From Primorskyibacter flagellatus (lineage in GTDB: Bacteria; Pseudomonadota; Alphaproteobacteria; Rhodobacterales; Rhodobacteraceae), in contig NZ_BMFJ01000007.1 in the NCBI RefSeq assembly GCF_014638275.1, positions 1 to 46,054 of the forward strand: 46,054 nucleotides of DNA, written 5' to 3'. Under the pieces are notes generated by a model. It was not told the DNA's origin and did not search any database. It saw only the letters and a list, made by a program, of their open reading frames with translations. Below, in pieces: positions 14,515-22,833 of this stretch (positions within the stretch are counted from its first letter, which is position 1; each line of letters starts with the position of its first letter). Made by a program: the position numbers and the translations under genes.

Positions 14515-16019
14515 GACGCGTCCTCCTTCGGGGCCTTGGCGACGGGCCAGGGGGCGCCCGGCTTGCGCGTTTCCGACCGGCGGCCCGACAGGCGGTGGTC
14601 GTTCTGGCGGCCCTTCATCCCCTTCAGCGCATCGGCCAGCGGCATGACATAGTCCATATGCCCGCCAAGCGCGGCATAGTCCGCGGCGGTCATGGTGAAT
14701 TCGATCGGCGCGACGAGGGCCGGGGTGGGCACGTAGCCGAAGGCGTTCTTCGGCATCTGAGTCACGTCGGCCATGAAGGTGATCCCGCCGCCGGGCCACA
14801 TGAACACGGGCGCGCCGCCGCAGGTGACGCGGGTCAGCCGGGACTGGACGGAACGGGTGAGCGACACCGGGTTCTCCGTCACGCCCGAGCGCAGCGACCC
14901 GCCCGCGCCTGCCATGAACAGGACGGAGGCGAGGGAGGGTTCGCAGTTTTCCTCGATCCGCGCGACGGAGGGGAGGAGGCGGGCCGGCATTTCCATCTGA
15001 ACCGGCACGAGGTCGTCGTTCAGTTCGTAATAGGCGGCGTGTTCGCCGGTGGTCGACACCATGAGCAGGGACAGACCGGGGCGCGCGCCTTTGGCCTCCT
15101 GCCAGCTGTCGAGGATGGTCAGCGGGTCCGTCAGGTTGGTGCCGCCCCAGCCCGTGCCGGGATCCGCCACCTGGAAATAGCGGCCGGGGGTAGAGCGGCG
15201 GCCCTTGATGCGGATGCCCGAGGGTTCCCAGCCGATGACCTTGCCCGCCTGATGTTCGGACATGACGCCGGTGATGTGATCGTCGACGACGACAACCTCG
15301 TCCACCAGCCCCTTCCACTGCGCCGCGAACATGCCGACGGTGGCCGATCCGCAGCCGACGCGCATCCGCTGTTCCGGCTGGCCGTTCACGACCGGGGCCC
15401 TGCCTGCCGTGATCTCGATCTCCGCCCCGCCGTCGATGGTCATCGCGACCGTCTCTCCGTTGCAGAGCGCGAGGAGGGAGGCGCAGGTGACCCGCCCCTC
15501 CTTCTTGGATCCGCCGGTGAGGTGCTGCACCCCTCCGAGGGAGAGCATCTGCGAGCCGTATTCAGAGGTCGTGACATGGCCGATCACCTCTCCGTCCGCG
15601 CGGACGGGGGCGTTTTCGGTGCCGAGATGGCGGTCGGTGTCGATCTTCACCTTGGCGCCGCAGTAGGAGAAGATCCCCTCCGTCACCACGGTGATCATGT
15701 CCACGTCCTGCGCTTTCGAGGCGACGATGAAGGGCGCGGGCTTGTAGTCGGGGTAGGTGGTGCCGGACCCGACGGCGGTGATGAAGGTGTCCTCTCCGCT
15801 CACCAGATCGCCGTCCCATTCGCGGTCGAGGAAGGGGACCAGATCGACGCCCTCGCGGTTTTCCAGGATGGTCAGCGGGTCGAGGCGCACCAGCTCTCCG
15901 CCCTCGTTGGCGTAGCGGTCGCAGGCCCCGGCCCGGCCCTCGGCGATGTAGCACATCACCGGGCAGGCGTCGCAGCGGATTTTCTCCGGCCGGTCGGTGC
16001 GGGGTGCTGCGTCGGTCAC
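14511..16019 (-). CDS. 6-hydroxynicotinate reductase-type iron-sulfur oxidoreductase
   Basis: A 502-residue protein resembling 6-hydroxynicotinate reductase (Hnr) of the anaerobic nicotinate pathway of Eubacterium barkeri. That enzyme reduces the hydroxypyridine ring to a tetrahydro-oxo product using reduced ferredoxin. A [4Fe-4S] site is visible at the N-terminus: Cys16, Cys19, Cys23 and Cys33 in IRCDACPVMCYIAEGRAGACDRY. Other conserved-looking blocks are VVTEGIFSYCGAKVKIDTDRHLG, MRVGCGSATVGMF, STPGRYFQVADPGTGWGGTN and GGSLRSGVTENPVSLTRSV. The GTG at 16019 was chosen over the longer frame because GGAG lies eight bases upstream and because the longer frame would cover an operator-like repeat. 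It is the second gene after the ferredoxin reductase. Confidence 0.85.
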   Translation of the reverse strand: MTDAAPRTDRPEKIRCDACPVMCYIAEGRAGACDRYANEGGELVRLDPLTILENREGVDLVPFLDREWDGDLVSGEDTFITAVGSGTTYPDYKPAPFIVASKAQDVDMITVVTEGIFSYCGAKVKIDTDRHLGTENAPVRADGEVIGHVTTSEYGSQMLSLGGVQHLTGGSKKEGRVTCASLLALCNGETVAMTIDGGAEIEITAGRAPVVNGQPEQRMRVGCGSATVGMFAAQWKGLVDEVVVVDDHITGVMSEHQAGKVIGWEPSGIRIKGRRSTPGRYFQVADPGTGWGGTNLTDPLTILDSWQEAKGARPGLSLLMVSTTGEHAAYYELNDDLVPVQMEMPARLLPSVARIEENCEPSLASVLFMAGAGGSLRSGVTENPVSLTRSVQSRLTRVTCGGAPVFMWPGGGITFMADVTQMPKNAFGYVPTPALVAPIEFTMTAADYAALGGHMDYVMPLADALKGMKGRQNDHRLSGRRSETRKPGAPWPVAKAPKEDAS

Positions 16020-16041
16020 GATGTGCGCTCCGGAATATTCG

Positions 16042-16053
16042 TTTGTACACGAA
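16042..16053. promoter_or_regulatory. Operator-like site 1 (TTTGTACACGAA)
   Basis: TTTGTACACGAA fits the imperfect palindrome TTYGTRYACRAA shared with site 3 at 16983. It lies 23 bp upstream of the reductase GTG start, between it and the ferredoxin reductase gene. Confidence 0.55.
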
Positions 16054-16066
16054 CGCACGACAGTCG

Positions 16067-16078
16067 TTTGTGTGTCAA
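16067..16078. promoter_or_regulatory. Operator-like site 2, weaker (TTTGTGTGTCAA)
   Basis: TTTGTGTGTCAA is a weaker relative of the same motif, 25 bp from site 1. Read from the other strand it resembles site 4 (TTTGCACACAAA). With site 1 it fills the 86-bp gap between reductase genes, suggesting an internal regulated promoter. Confidence 0.4.
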
Positions 16079-16105
16079 CAGATTCGAACGGGTCATCGGC
16101 ATGGC

Positions 16106-16933
16106 TCAGTCCACGAAGGCCTTTTCGACCACGAATTCAGCAGGCCGGTTGTTGGCCCCCTCTGTCAGCCCGGCAGAGAGGCAGATCGCCTTGCAGTCGG
16201 CCAGCATGGCGATGGAACCGCAGATCATCACGCGGTCATCTTCGGCGGCCATCGGCGGCACGCCCAGCATATCACAGATGTCGCCCGAGGTGATGAGGTC
16301 GGTGATCCGCCTGCGGACCGGATAGTCCTCCCGCGTGGCGGAATTGACGAGGCGGAGGCGGTCGTGCGCCAGCTCTCCGACCAGGGGATCGTGGCGGGTG
16401 GCTTCGGTGATTTCCGCGCCATAGGCCAGTTCCGCGACCTCCCGGCAGCCGTGCAGCAGGAGGACCTGATCGAAGCGCTCGTAGGTTTCGGGATCGCGGA
16501 TGAGCGAGGCGAAGGGCGCGATCCCGGTCCCGGTCGAAAGCATCCAGAGCCGCTTGCCGGGCCGCAGCGCATCCAGCACCAGCGTGCCGGTCGCCTTCTG
16601 CCGCATCAGCAGGGTGTCGCCTTCGCGGATCTGCTGGAGGTGTTCGGTCAGCGGACCGTCGGTTACCTTGATCGAGTAGAATTCGAGCGTGTCGTCCCAG
16701 GCGGGGGAGGCGATGGAATAGGCGCGCATCACCGGACGCTCGGCATTCGGCAGGCCGATCATCACGAATTCGCCCGAGCGGAAGCGGAAGGAGGCGGGGC
16801 GCGTGACCCGGAACCGGAACAGCCGGTCGGTATAGTGCTGCACCTCGGTTACGGTCAGGGCGTGGCAGCCCGCGGGCGCGGCAAAGGGTGCGGGCGCACC
16901 GCGAAGGATCAGGTCGGGGGAATGGTCGTCCAT
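16106..16933 (-). CDS. Ferredoxin/flavodoxin-NADP+ reductase (Fpr type)
   Basis: A 275-residue flavoprotein reductase. The FAD motif RAYSIASP is at about residues 79-86, the NADP-binding GTGIAPFASL in the centre, and the closing VMICGS and the C-terminal VEKAFVD are typical of bacterial Fpr. It shuttles electrons between NAD(P)H and ferredoxin or flavodoxin. The ATG at 16933 has GGAG seven bases upstream. As first gene of the leftward operon it is well placed to feed both the 6-hydroxynicotinate-reductase-type enzyme and the Rieske oxygenase, through a ferredoxin encoded elsewhere. It has no 2Fe-2S domain of its own, unlike VanB. Confidence 0.92.
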   Translation of the reverse strand: MDDHSPDLILRGAPAPFAAPAGCHALTVTEVQHYTDRLFRFRVTRPASFRFRSGEFVMIGLPNAERPVMRAYSIASPAWDDTLEFYSIKVTDGPLTEHLQQIREGDTLLMRQKATGTLVLDALRPGKRLWMLSTGTGIAPFASLIRDPETYERFDQVLLLHGCREVAELAYGAEITEATRHDPLVGELAHDRLRLVNSATREDYPVRRRITDLITSGDICDMLGVPPMAAEDDRVMICGSIAMLADCKAICLSAGLTEGANNRPAEFVVEKAFVD

Positions 16934-16982
16934 GGCGTGCTCCGGTTGCTTGATTGCTAGGCAGATGCTGCGGGAGAATTCA

Positions 16983-16994
16983 TTCGTACACAAA
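16983..16994. promoter_or_regulatory. Operator-like site 3 (TTCGTACACAAA)
   Basis: TTCGTACACAAA matches the TTYGTRYACRAA consensus and lies 49 bp upstream of the ferredoxin reductase start, in the divergent control region. It is positioned to regulate the leftward operon promoter. Confidence 0.55.
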
Positions 16995-17031
16995 CAATTT
17001 TCGAATTTCGGCGGGAAAGCTGTCACGGCGA

Positions 17032-17061
17032 TTGACAACTTTTCAGGCAAGTTCCTACCGT
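17032..17061 (+). promoter_or_regulatory. Candidate promoter of the rightward hydroxylase operon
   Basis: A consensus -35 box TTGACA (17032-17037) is followed after 18 bp by TACCGT (17056-17061), a weak -10. Predicted transcription would start near 17068, just before operator-like site 4, so a bound repressor would block initiation. Confidence 0.45.
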
Positions 17062-17071
17062 GGGCGTATTG

Positions 17072-17083
17072 TTTGCACACAAA
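17072..17083. promoter_or_regulatory. Operator-like site 4 (TTTGCACACAAA)
   Basis: TTTGCACACAAA differs from the TTYGTRYACRAA consensus at one position. It lies 40 bp upstream of the FAD-subunit start codon and just downstream of the predicted transcription start. It puts the rightward operon under the same likely control as the leftward one. Confidence 0.52.
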
Positions 17084-17122
17084 TGATGTTCCGGACCGCT
17101 CCGGAACGGGAAAGAGGCCCGG

Positions 17123-17953
17123 ATGACGCTTCACCGCCCCGAATCGCTGGATGCCGCCCTGGCGCTGCTGGAGGGGGGCGGCGTGCTTCTGGCGGGGGGG
17201 ACGGATGTCTACCCGGCGCTGCGCGACGGCGCGCCGCCCTCCGCGATGATCGACCTGACCGGCGTGGCCGGGCTGCGCGGAATCACGCGGGACGGCAGCG
17301 GCTGGCGGATCGGCGCGGCGACGACCTGGACGGATGTGATCCGCGCCGCCCTGCCGCCCTGTTTCGACGGTCTGAAGCTGGCCGCGCGGGAGGTCGGGTC
17401 GGTCCAGATCCAGAACGCCGGAACGGTGGCGGGCAACATCTGCAACGCTTCGCCCGCCGCCGACGGGGTGCCCGCGCTGCTGACGCTGGAGGCGGAGGTT
17501 GAGGTCGCGGGGGCCGGTGGCACGCGGCGCGTGGCGCTGTCGGACTTCATCCTCGGCCCGCGCCAGACCAATCTGCGCGGCGGAGAGATCGTGACCGCGC
17601 TGCTGATCCCCGATGTGCCGGGGCAGGGCGGCTTCCTGAAACTCGGGGCGCGGAAATACCTCGTCATCTCCATCGCCATGGTGGCGGCCGTCGTGGAAAC
17701 CCGGGCTGGCCGCATCGCGGGCGCTCGTGTCGCCGTCGGGGCCTGTTCCCCGGTCGCCCGGCGACTGCCCGCGCTGGAGGCCGCGCTGGCCGGTGCGACG
17801 CTGGCCGATGTTCCGGCGATCTGCGCGTCCGCCCCGCTGGACCTGTCGCCGATCGACGACGTCCGCGCCTCTGCCGCCTACCGGGCGGAGTCCGTCCGCA
17901 CCCTGATTTCCCGCACCCTGTCGCAGGCCATGGAGGCCGCTCATGTCGCTTGA
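17123..17953 (+). CDS. FAD-binding subunit of a molybdenum hydroxylase (CoxM/XdhB type)
   Basis: A 276-residue FAD subunit of the xanthine dehydrogenase superfamily. The two flavin loops are LLAGGTDVYP (about residues 22-31) and NAGTVAGNICNASPAAD (about 98-114). A CO-dehydrogenase-flavoprotein C-terminal domain follows (GARKYLVISIAMVAAVV). It passes electrons from the molybdopterin site through 2Fe-2S clusters to an acceptor. It overlaps the large-subunit gene by 11 bp, so the two are coupled. The gene is first of the rightward operon. Substrate is set by the large subunit, not by this protein. Confidence 0.92.
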   Translation: MTLHRPESLDAALALLEGGGVLLAGGTDVYPALRDGAPPSAMIDLTGVAGLRGITRDGSGWRIGAATTWTDVIRAALPPCFDGLKLAAREVGSVQIQNAGTVAGNICNASPAADGVPALLTLEAEVEVAGAGGTRRVALSDFILGPRQTNLRGGEIVTALLIPDVPGQGGFLKLGARKYLVISIAMVAAVVETRAGRIAGARVAVGACSPVARRLPALEAALAGATLADVPAICASAPLDLSPIDDVRASAAYRAESVRTLISRTLSQAMEAAHVA

Positions 17954-20654
17954 CGAACCCAAGGGCCATATCGGTTTCACCCTGAACGGGGACGAGATCA
18001 CCATCCCCTCTCCGGTAACGGCCCGCCTGTCGGAGGTGCTGCGGGAGGTCGCAGGGGCGAAGGACGTCAAGGTCGGCTGCAACGCTGGCGACTGCGGGGC
18101 CTGCACCGTGCTGGTGGACGGCGCGCCGGTCTGCGCCTGCCTGACTGCCGTCGGGCAGGTCAGCGGGCGGGCGGTGGAAACCCAGTCCGGGCTGGTGGCA
18201 GGGGACGTGGTGGCGCAGCGGCTCGCCCGGTCGTTCCAGCGGCACCAGGCGGCGCAGTGCGGCATTTGCACGCCCGGCATGATGGTGTCGGCGGTTGCCC
18301 TGCTGCGCTCCGGCCAGACGCTGGACGAGGCGCGGGTGGCGGATGCGCTTGGCGGCGTGCTTTGCCGCTGCACCGGGTATCGCAAGATCATCGCGGCGGT
18401 GCTGGATGCCTCGGAGTCGGATCCGGTGGCAGAGGGCGGCGTCGGCGCACGGATCGAACGGCTGGACGGCTGGCCCAAGGTGTCGGGGACAGAGCGGTTC
18501 GGCGACGATGTCGCCCCCGCCGATGCGCTGAGCGTGATGGTCATCCGGTCGCCCTACCACCGCGCCGCGTTCACCTTCGGTGACCTGGAGTCCTGGCGCG
18601 AGGAGGCCGGGCTAGACCTGATCCTGACGGCCGCCGACGTGCCGGGCGACAACCTGTTCGGTGTCATCCCCGGTTTCATCGACCAGCCGGTCTTTGCCGT
18701 GGACGAGGCCAAGTACCGGGGCGAACCCGTCGCCGCCGTTGTCGGTGCGGCAGAGCTTCTTGCCGCTCTTCCGCCCTTCCCCGTCACCTGGGAGGAGCGC
18801 CCGGCGGTGCTGACGCCGGAGGACGCCGCGAAGGCCGATCTGCTGCACCCGACGCGCGCGGGCAACGTGATGTGCCGGGGCTACGTGGCGCGCGGCGATG
18901 CGGCGGGGGCGATGAAGGGCGCGTCGGTCCGGGTCTCCGGCGATTTCTCGACCGGCTTCATCGAACACGCCTATATCGAGCCCGAGGCCGCCAGCGCCCG
19001 CCGCGTCGGCAACCGGATCGAGGTCAGCTGCTGCACCCAGGCCCCCTACATGAACCGCGACGGGCTGGCCGGTATCCTCGGCCTGAAGCCGGAAGATGTC
19101 CGCATCCTGCCGACCGCCGTCGGCGGCGGCTTCGGGTCGAAGCTGGACCTGTCCGCGCAGCCCTATGTCGCGCTGGCAGCCTGGATCCTGGACCGCCCCG
19201 TGCGCATGGCCTACACCCGCACCGAAAGCATCGCGACGACGACCAAGCGCCACCCGTCCGCCGTTCACATGGAGATCGGCGCGGACGAGGACGGACGGAT
19301 CGTCGCGGCGACCTTCGATGGCGTGTTCAATACGGGGGCGTATTCAAGCTGGGGTCCGACCGTGGCGAACCGCGTGCCGATCCATGCCTCCGGCCCCTAC
19401 CTGACCCCGAATTACGAGGCGAAGAGCGCCGGGATCCACACCAACACCGTTTCCTGCGGGGCGTTCCGCGGGTTCGGCGTGCCGCAGTCCGCCGTCGCGC
19501 AGGAACAGCTTTACGACATGCTGGCGGACCGGCTTGGCATCGACCGGCTGGAGCTGCGCCGCCGCAACGCGATCCGCAACGGAGAACCGACCGTCACCGG
19601 ACAGGTGTTCGAGACCGGCATGGGAATCGATGCCTGTTTCGACGCACTGAAACCCGAATGGGACCGGGCGCTGGCAGAGGCGGAAGCGCATAACGCGGCC
19701 CGTCCGGCCCGGCGGCGCGGTGTCGGCGTGGCGGGGGGATGGTACGGCTGCGGCAACACCTCCATGTCCAACCCCTCGACCATCCGCGCGGGTGTGACCC
19801 CGGCGGGAGAGGTCATGCTGCATCAGGGTGCGGTGGACATCGGGCAGGGGTCGAACACCGTGATCGCCCAGATCTTCGCCACCGCGCTTGGCGTGCCGGT
19901 ATCTGCCGTGACGCTTGTCGGCGCGGATACGGATGTGACCCCGGACGCGGGCAAGACCTCGGCCTCGCGCCAGACCTTCGTGACCGGCAATGCCGCGCGG
20001 CTGGCGGGAGAGGCCTTGCGGGCGCAGATCCTGCGGCTAGGCAACGGCGGGCAGGGGGCCGAGATCACCCCTGCCGGGGACGGCATCGCCCTGACGGAGG
20101 ACGGCGTGACCCGCCGCGTGCCCCTGCCCGAGGCCGAGGGCTATGCGCTGGAGGTGGTGGAGACCTACGATCCGCCGACCCTGCCGATGGACGCCAACGG
20201 TCAGGGGTCGCCCTATGCCGTCTTCGGCACGGCGGCGCAGATGGTGGAGCTTGAGGTGGACATGGAACTGGGCACCGTCCGCCTGCTGAAATTCACCGCC
20301 GCGCATGACGTCGGCCGCGCGATCAACCCCCTGCTGGCCGAAGGTCAGATCGAGGGCGGCATCGCGCAGGGCATTGGCCTGGCGATGATGGAATCCTTCA
20401 TTCCGGGCCGGACGGAGAACCTGCACGACTACCTGATCCCCACCATCGGCGACGTCCCCGCGATAGAGTCGATCCTGATCGAGAGCGGTGACATGCACGG
20501 CCCCTACGGCGCCAAGGGGCTGGGCGAACACTGCCTGATCCCGACAGCGCCCGCCGTGCTGAACGCCATCGCCCATGCCTCGGGCGCACGGATCCACCAC
20601 CTGCCCGCCACCCCGGACCGGGTGCGTGCGGCCATTCTCGCCAAGGGGCACTGA
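17943..20654 (+). CDS. Molybdenum hydroxylase, fused 2Fe-2S and molybdopterin subunits
   Basis: A 903-residue fusion. Residues 1-160 hold the two [2Fe-2S] clusters: Cys46, Cys51, Cys54 and Cys64 or 66, then Cys106, Cys109, Cys141 and Cys143 (GCNAGDCGAC and CGICTPG with CRCTGY). The rest is the molybdopterin domain, with GGGFGSKLD, GAFRGFGVPQ and HQGAVDIGQGSNTV. The catalytic glutamate is in AKGLGEH, near residue 862. Enzymes of this family hydroxylate N-heterocycles with water as oxygen source, for example xanthine, nicotinate, picolinate or isoquinoline. Beside a 6-hydroxynicotinate-reductase-like enzyme, pyridine-ring hydroxylation is the likeliest role. No XdhC-type maturation gene is present here, so that factor must come from the chromosome. 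Confidence 0.92.
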   Translation: MSLDEPKGHIGFTLNGDEITIPSPVTARLSEVLREVAGAKDVKVGCNAGDCGACTVLVDGAPVCACLTAVGQVSGRAVETQSGLVAGDVVAQRLARSFQRHQAAQCGICTPGMMVSAVALLRSGQTLDEARVADALGGVLCRCTGYRKIIAAVLDASESDPVAEGGVGARIERLDGWPKVSGTERFGDDVAPADALSVMVIRSPYHRAAFTFGDLESWREEAGLDLILTAADVPGDNLFGVIPGFIDQPVFAVDEAKYRGEPVAAVVGAAELLAALPPFPVTWEERPAVLTPEDAAKADLLHPTRAGNVMCRGYVARGDAAGAMKGASVRVSGDFSTGFIEHAYIEPEAASARRVGNRIEVSCCTQAPYMNRDGLAGILGLKPEDVRILPTAVGGGFGSKLDLSAQPYVALAAWILDRPVRMAYTRTESIATTTKRHPSAVHMEIGADEDGRIVAATFDGVFNTGAYSSWGPTVANRVPIHASGPYLTPNYEAKSAGIHTNTVSCGAFRGFGVPQSAVAQEQLYDMLADRLGIDRLELRRRNAIRNGEPTVTGQVFETGMGIDACFDALKPEWDRALAEAEAHNAARPARRRGVGVAGGWYGCGNTSMSNPSTIRAGVTPAGEVMLHQGAVDIGQGSNTVIAQIFATALGVPVSAVTLVGADTDVTPDAGKTSASRQTFVTGNAARLAGEALRAQILRLGNGGQGAEITPAGDGIALTEDGVTRRVPLPEAEGYALEVVETYDPPTLPMDANGQGSPYAVFGTAAQMVELEVDMELGTVRLLKFTAAHDVGRAINPLLAEGQIEGGIAQGIGLAMMESFIPGRTENLHDYLIPTIGDVPAIESILIESGDMHGPYGAKGLGEHCLIPTAPAVLNAIAHASGARIHHLPATPDRVRAAILAKGH

Positions 20655-22715
20655 ATGACCCGGACAGACCTGACCGGCAGCTTCGCCGGCATCGACGTGG
20701 GCGGGACCTTCACCGACCTCGTGCATTACGACAGCCGGGCGGGCCGGGTGCGGCTGGCCAAGGTGCCGACGACGCTGGACAACCAGGCGCATGGCGTGCT
20801 CGCGGCGCTCGACGCGGCGGACGTCGATGCGGCGGCGCTGGACCTCATCGTGCATGGCACGACGACGACCACCAATGCCGTTCTGGAACGGCGGCTGTGC
20901 AAGACCGGGCTGATCACGACCGAAGGCTTCCGCGACGTGCTGGAACTGGGGCGGCGCACCCGACCGCAGGCCTACGGGATGCGTGGCCAGTTCGTTCCCC
21001 TGATCCCCCGCGACCTGCGGCTCGAGGTGCCCGAGCGGATGCTGGCCAACGGCACCGAACACCGCGCGCTGGACGAGGATGCGCTGCGCGCCGCGCTCCG
21101 GCAGCTGGTGGCGGAAGACTGCGAGGCGCTGGTGATCCATTTCCTGCACGCCTACGCCAACCCCGCCCACGAACTGCGCGCCGGAGAGATCGCGCGCGAG
21201 GAATGGCCGAACGGCAACATCACCCTCGGCCACGCGCTGCTGTCGGAAAGCCGGGAGTACGAGCGGGGGGTGACGGCGGCGGTCAATGCCTCCGTCCAGC
21301 CGCTGCTCAGGCGGTATGTCGAACGGCTTGCGGACCGGCTGGCCGAGCGGGGATACGGGCGCGACCTGCTGGTGATGAACGGCAACGGCGGCATGGTGTC
21401 GGCCCGCATCGTGGCGGAGGAGGCCGCCAAGACGGTGATGTCCGGCCCCGCCTCGGGCGTCATGGCGGCGGCCTATACCGGGCGGCGGGCGGGCATCCCG
21501 GACCTGCTGACCTATGACATGGGCGGGACCTCCACCGACGTGGCGATGATCCGGGGGGCGGATCCGGCGGTGTCCCACGAGATCGAAATCGAATATGCCA
21601 TGCCGATCCACGTCCCCATGGTCGATGTGCGCACCGTCGGCGCGGGCGGCGGCTCCATCGCGCGGGTCAACGCGGCGGGGCTGCTGCAGGTCGGCCCGGA
21701 CAGCGCGGGCTCCGTGCCCGGGCCGATCTGCTATGGCAAGGGCGGGACGGAGCCGACGATCTCGGACGCCAACATGCTGCTTGGCCGGATGAACCCGGAC
21801 CGGCTCAATACCGGGGCGGGGGGCGTATCGCTCGACACCATCCGGGACGCTTTCGCCGCGAAAGTCGGTGCGCCGCTCGGGCTGGACCCGGTGACGGCGG
21901 CGGCGGCGGTCCTGCGGATCGCGACGGCGAAGATGGCGGATGCGGTGCGCATGGTGTCGATCTCGCTTGGCGAGGATCCGCGCGACTTCGCGCTTTTCGC
22001 CTTCGGCGGGGCGGGGCCATTGCACGCCTGCGCCATCGCCCGCGAACTGGGCGTGCCGCGCGTGCTGGTCCCGGCGCGCCCCGGCATCACCAATGCGCTC
22101 GGCTGCATCGTCGCGGACCTGAGGCATGATTTCGTGCAGACCATCAACCGCCCCCTCGACCTTTGCGACATGGCGGAGGTACACGCCGCCTTCGCCGCGC
22201 AGGTCGCCAGCGGCACCGCGGCTGTGGAGCGTGAGCGGGTCGAGATCGCCGAGCTGCGGGTCGTGCATTCCGTCGACATGCAGTTCATCGGCCAGACCCA
22301 TCTCCTCCGTGTGCCGCTGCCGGACGCCGTGCCGACGCGCGAGGCGCTGCAGGCGCTGTTCGAAGAGGCCTATTTCCGCCGCTTCCAGGTGCGTCTGCCG
22401 GAGATCCGCCCCGCTCTGGTCAACGTCAACACATCGGTCATCGGCCGCCGGCCCGAGGTCGACCTGTCGCTGCTGATCGACACCTCCGGCCGCCGCGCCA
22501 CCCTGGCCGAGGCCCGGAGCGGCACGCGTGCCGTGTATTTCGACGACTGGACCGACACGCCTGTCTACTGGCGCGACCACCTGCCCGCCGATGCCATGCT
22601 CACCGGCCCGGCCATCGTCGAACAGATGGACTGCACGCTTGTGATGGAACCGGGCGACAGCGCCGTGCAGGATGCGGATGGCAACCTGATCGTCACCGTG
22701 GGGGGCAGATCGTGA
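20655..22715 (+). CDS. hyuA: Hydantoinase/oxoprolinase subunit A
   Basis: A 686-residue ATP-dependent cyclic-amidase subunit. The actin-like ATPase motifs are AGIDVGGTFTDLVHYD at the N-terminus, HGTTTTTNAVLER, and LTYDMGGTSTDVAMI in the middle, followed by the FGGAGPLHACAIARELG block. HyuA with HyuB forms N-methylhydantoinase, 5-oxoprolinase or acetone-carboxylase-like enzymes that open a lactam at the cost of ATP. Its ATG abuts the hydroxylase stop codon with no gap. Lactam opening of a reduced oxo-piperidine would fit directly after ring hydroxylation and reduction. The substrate remains an inference. Confidence 0.92.
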   Translation: MTRTDLTGSFAGIDVGGTFTDLVHYDSRAGRVRLAKVPTTLDNQAHGVLAALDAADVDAAALDLIVHGTTTTTNAVLERRLCKTGLITTEGFRDVLELGRRTRPQAYGMRGQFVPLIPRDLRLEVPERMLANGTEHRALDEDALRAALRQLVAEDCEALVIHFLHAYANPAHELRAGEIAREEWPNGNITLGHALLSESREYERGVTAAVNASVQPLLRRYVERLADRLAERGYGRDLLVMNGNGGMVSARIVAEEAAKTVMSGPASGVMAAAYTGRRAGIPDLLTYDMGGTSTDVAMIRGADPAVSHEIEIEYAMPIHVPMVDVRTVGAGGGSIARVNAAGLLQVGPDSAGSVPGPICYGKGGTEPTISDANMLLGRMNPDRLNTGAGGVSLDTIRDAFAAKVGAPLGLDPVTAAAAVLRIATAKMADAVRMVSISLGEDPRDFALFAFGGAGPLHACAIARELGVPRVLVPARPGITNALGCIVADLRHDFVQTINRPLDLCDMAEVHAAFAAQVASGTAAVERERVEIAELRVVHSVDMQFIGQTHLLRVPLPDAVPTREALQALFEEAYFRRFQVRLPEIRPALVNVNTSVIGRRPEVDLSLLIDTSGRRATLAEARSGTRAVYFDDWTDTPVYWRDHLPADAMLTGPAIVEQMDCTLVMEPGDSAVQDADGNLIVTVGGRS

Positions 22716-22729
22716 CCCGCTGCGCCATC

Positions 22730-22788
22730 GAGTATTTGAAGCAAGATGAAGCCCGGGCCTCGCGCGCTTCATCTTGCCGGAAATACTC
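22730..22788. repeat. Inverted repeat between hyuA and hyuB
   Basis: GAGTATTT and GCAAGATGAAGC on the left pair with GCTTCATCTTGC and AAATACTC on the right, giving 20 paired bases interrupted by a 3-by-3 mismatch (GAA against CGG). The AAGATGAAG core is typical of dispersed intergenic repeats in Rhodobacteraceae. Here it separates two genes that normally are adjacent, and may adjust HyuA to HyuB levels. Confidence 0.7.
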
Positions 22789-22833
22789 CCGCCGGAGGCT
22801 TCCTGCCCCCTCCGCCCGCCCAGGAGCCCGAAC

